Assembly (NCBI GenBank): GCA_003987775.1
Contig: RXJD01000016.1
Coordinates: 41,947-105,946 of the forward strand
Direction: 5' to 3'
Source: Mycobacterium sp.
Lineage (GTDB): Bacteria > Actinomycetota > Actinomycetes > Mycobacteriales > Mycobacteriaceae
DNA length: 64,000 bases
The notes under the pieces are model-generated. The model did no database searches and was not told where the DNA came from. It was given only the letters and a program-made list of their open reading frames with translations. This document shows, piece after piece, positions 63,898-64,000 of the stretch. The position numbers and the translations under genes were made by a program. Numbering within the stretch: position 1 is the first letter of the stretch; every line of letters starts with the position of its first letter.

Positions 63898-63914
63898 CCC
63901 CAATAGAATTGGGG
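63898..63914. promoter_or_regulatory. Palindrome over the promoter of the last gene
   Basis: CCCCAAT-AGA-ATTGGGG is an exact inverted repeat. It contains TAGAAT (63904-63909), a -10 placed 6 bases before ATG 63916, so it may be both operator and leaderless promoter. It is also 26 bp after the ctpI stop and could act as a weak terminator hairpin. Confidence 0.45.
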
Positions 63915-63915
63915 T

Positions 63916-64000
63916 ATGAGTTGCAGCACGCGGGACGACTGGGCCGAGGCGCTGGGCGCGCTTGGCGAGTCGGTGTCGCGGCTGCTGGACCTCACCGCGG
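63916..64000 (+). CDS. Probable 13E12/DUF222 family protein, N-terminal fragment
   Basis: The first 28 codons of a gene cut by the window end. The opening MSCSTRDDWAEALGALGESV and SRLLDLTA resembles the N-terminus of 13E12-repeat/DUF222-HNH endonuclease proteins (pattern S-S-T-R-E-E ... ALGAL). Those proteins are abundant, mobile and of unclear function in mycobacteria. The call rests on a short stretch. Confidence 0.5.
   Translation, partial: MSCSTRDDWAEALGALGESVSRLLDLTA

Overview
The window is very probably chromosomal DNA of a fast-growing, environmental-type Mycobacterium (Mycolicibacterium). The DNA is GC-rich, with many GTG starts, 4-base ATGA/GTGA stop-start overlaps and TANNNT -10 boxes placed directly before the start codon (leaderless genes). 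Diagnostic mycobacterial genes are present: antigen 85C (fbpC), a Tat-exported F420-dependent hydroxymycolate dehydrogenase (fgd2), maltokinase and trehalose synthase (mak-treS), pepA, fusA2, the oxcA/oxyS/fadD7 group, an LdtMt1-type L,D-transpeptidase and the giant P-type ATPase ctpI. From memory (no search was run), gene order matches the Mycobacterium tuberculosis block Rv0107c-Rv0139 read in reverse, interrupted by several accessory insertions.

Layout. 1-3.4 kb: an epimerase fragment, an NTF2-like protein, msrA, a CYP138-type P450 and its divergent TetR. 3.5-4.7 kb: an inserted TOBE (molybdate-binding) protein and a zinc alcohol dehydrogenase. 4.7-8.6 kb: ephF-like hydrolase and sulfotransferase, divergent from TetR-DUF1214. 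8.6-15 kb: LLM oxidoreductase-SRPBCC pair; a DesA3-type fatty-acid desaturase with its flavin/2Fe-2S reductase and divergent TetR; a DUF5709 protein; an SDR-GNAT pair. 15-18 kb: fgd2, fadE1, htdZ. 18-20.8 kb: a phosphoesterase and a MarR-ABC exporter operon. 21-27.2 kb: fbpC, a DUF1275 membrane protein, mak, treS, pepA. 27.4-35.4 kb: an F420/PPOX protein, fusA2, fadD7, oxcA, oxyS, ldtA. 35.4-37.6 kb: a magnesium module made of an M-box riboswitch, a 41-aa small ORF and an atypical NRAMP-family transporter. 37.6-40.3 kb: an O-methyltransferase and an OafA/SGNH acyltransferase.

40.5-53.6 kb is an inserted catabolic island between the neighbours corresponding to Rv0111 and Rv0110. It has a leftward series of seven genes (SDR, Rieske oxygenase, LLM monooxygenase, Baeyer-Villiger monooxygenase, SDR, CoA-transferase, degenerate crotonase). 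A rightward operon faces it (double-length SMP-30/lactonase, GntR/HutC regulator, acyl-CoA synthetase, SDR). Matching TTGTCnGGAC operators lie at both divergent start codons. The enzymes fit hydroxylation of a cyclic compound, oxidation to a ketone, Baeyer-Villiger lactone formation, ring opening and CoA activation; the substrate is unknown.

53.6-64 kb: an SRPBCC protein, a rhomboid protease with a zinc finger, secreted proteins, a Tat-exported multicopper oxidase, a fragment resembling the C-terminal domain of an ECF sigma factor, ctpI, and the start of a probable 13E12/DUF222 gene. I saw no rRNA, tRNA, CRISPR array or insertion sequence.
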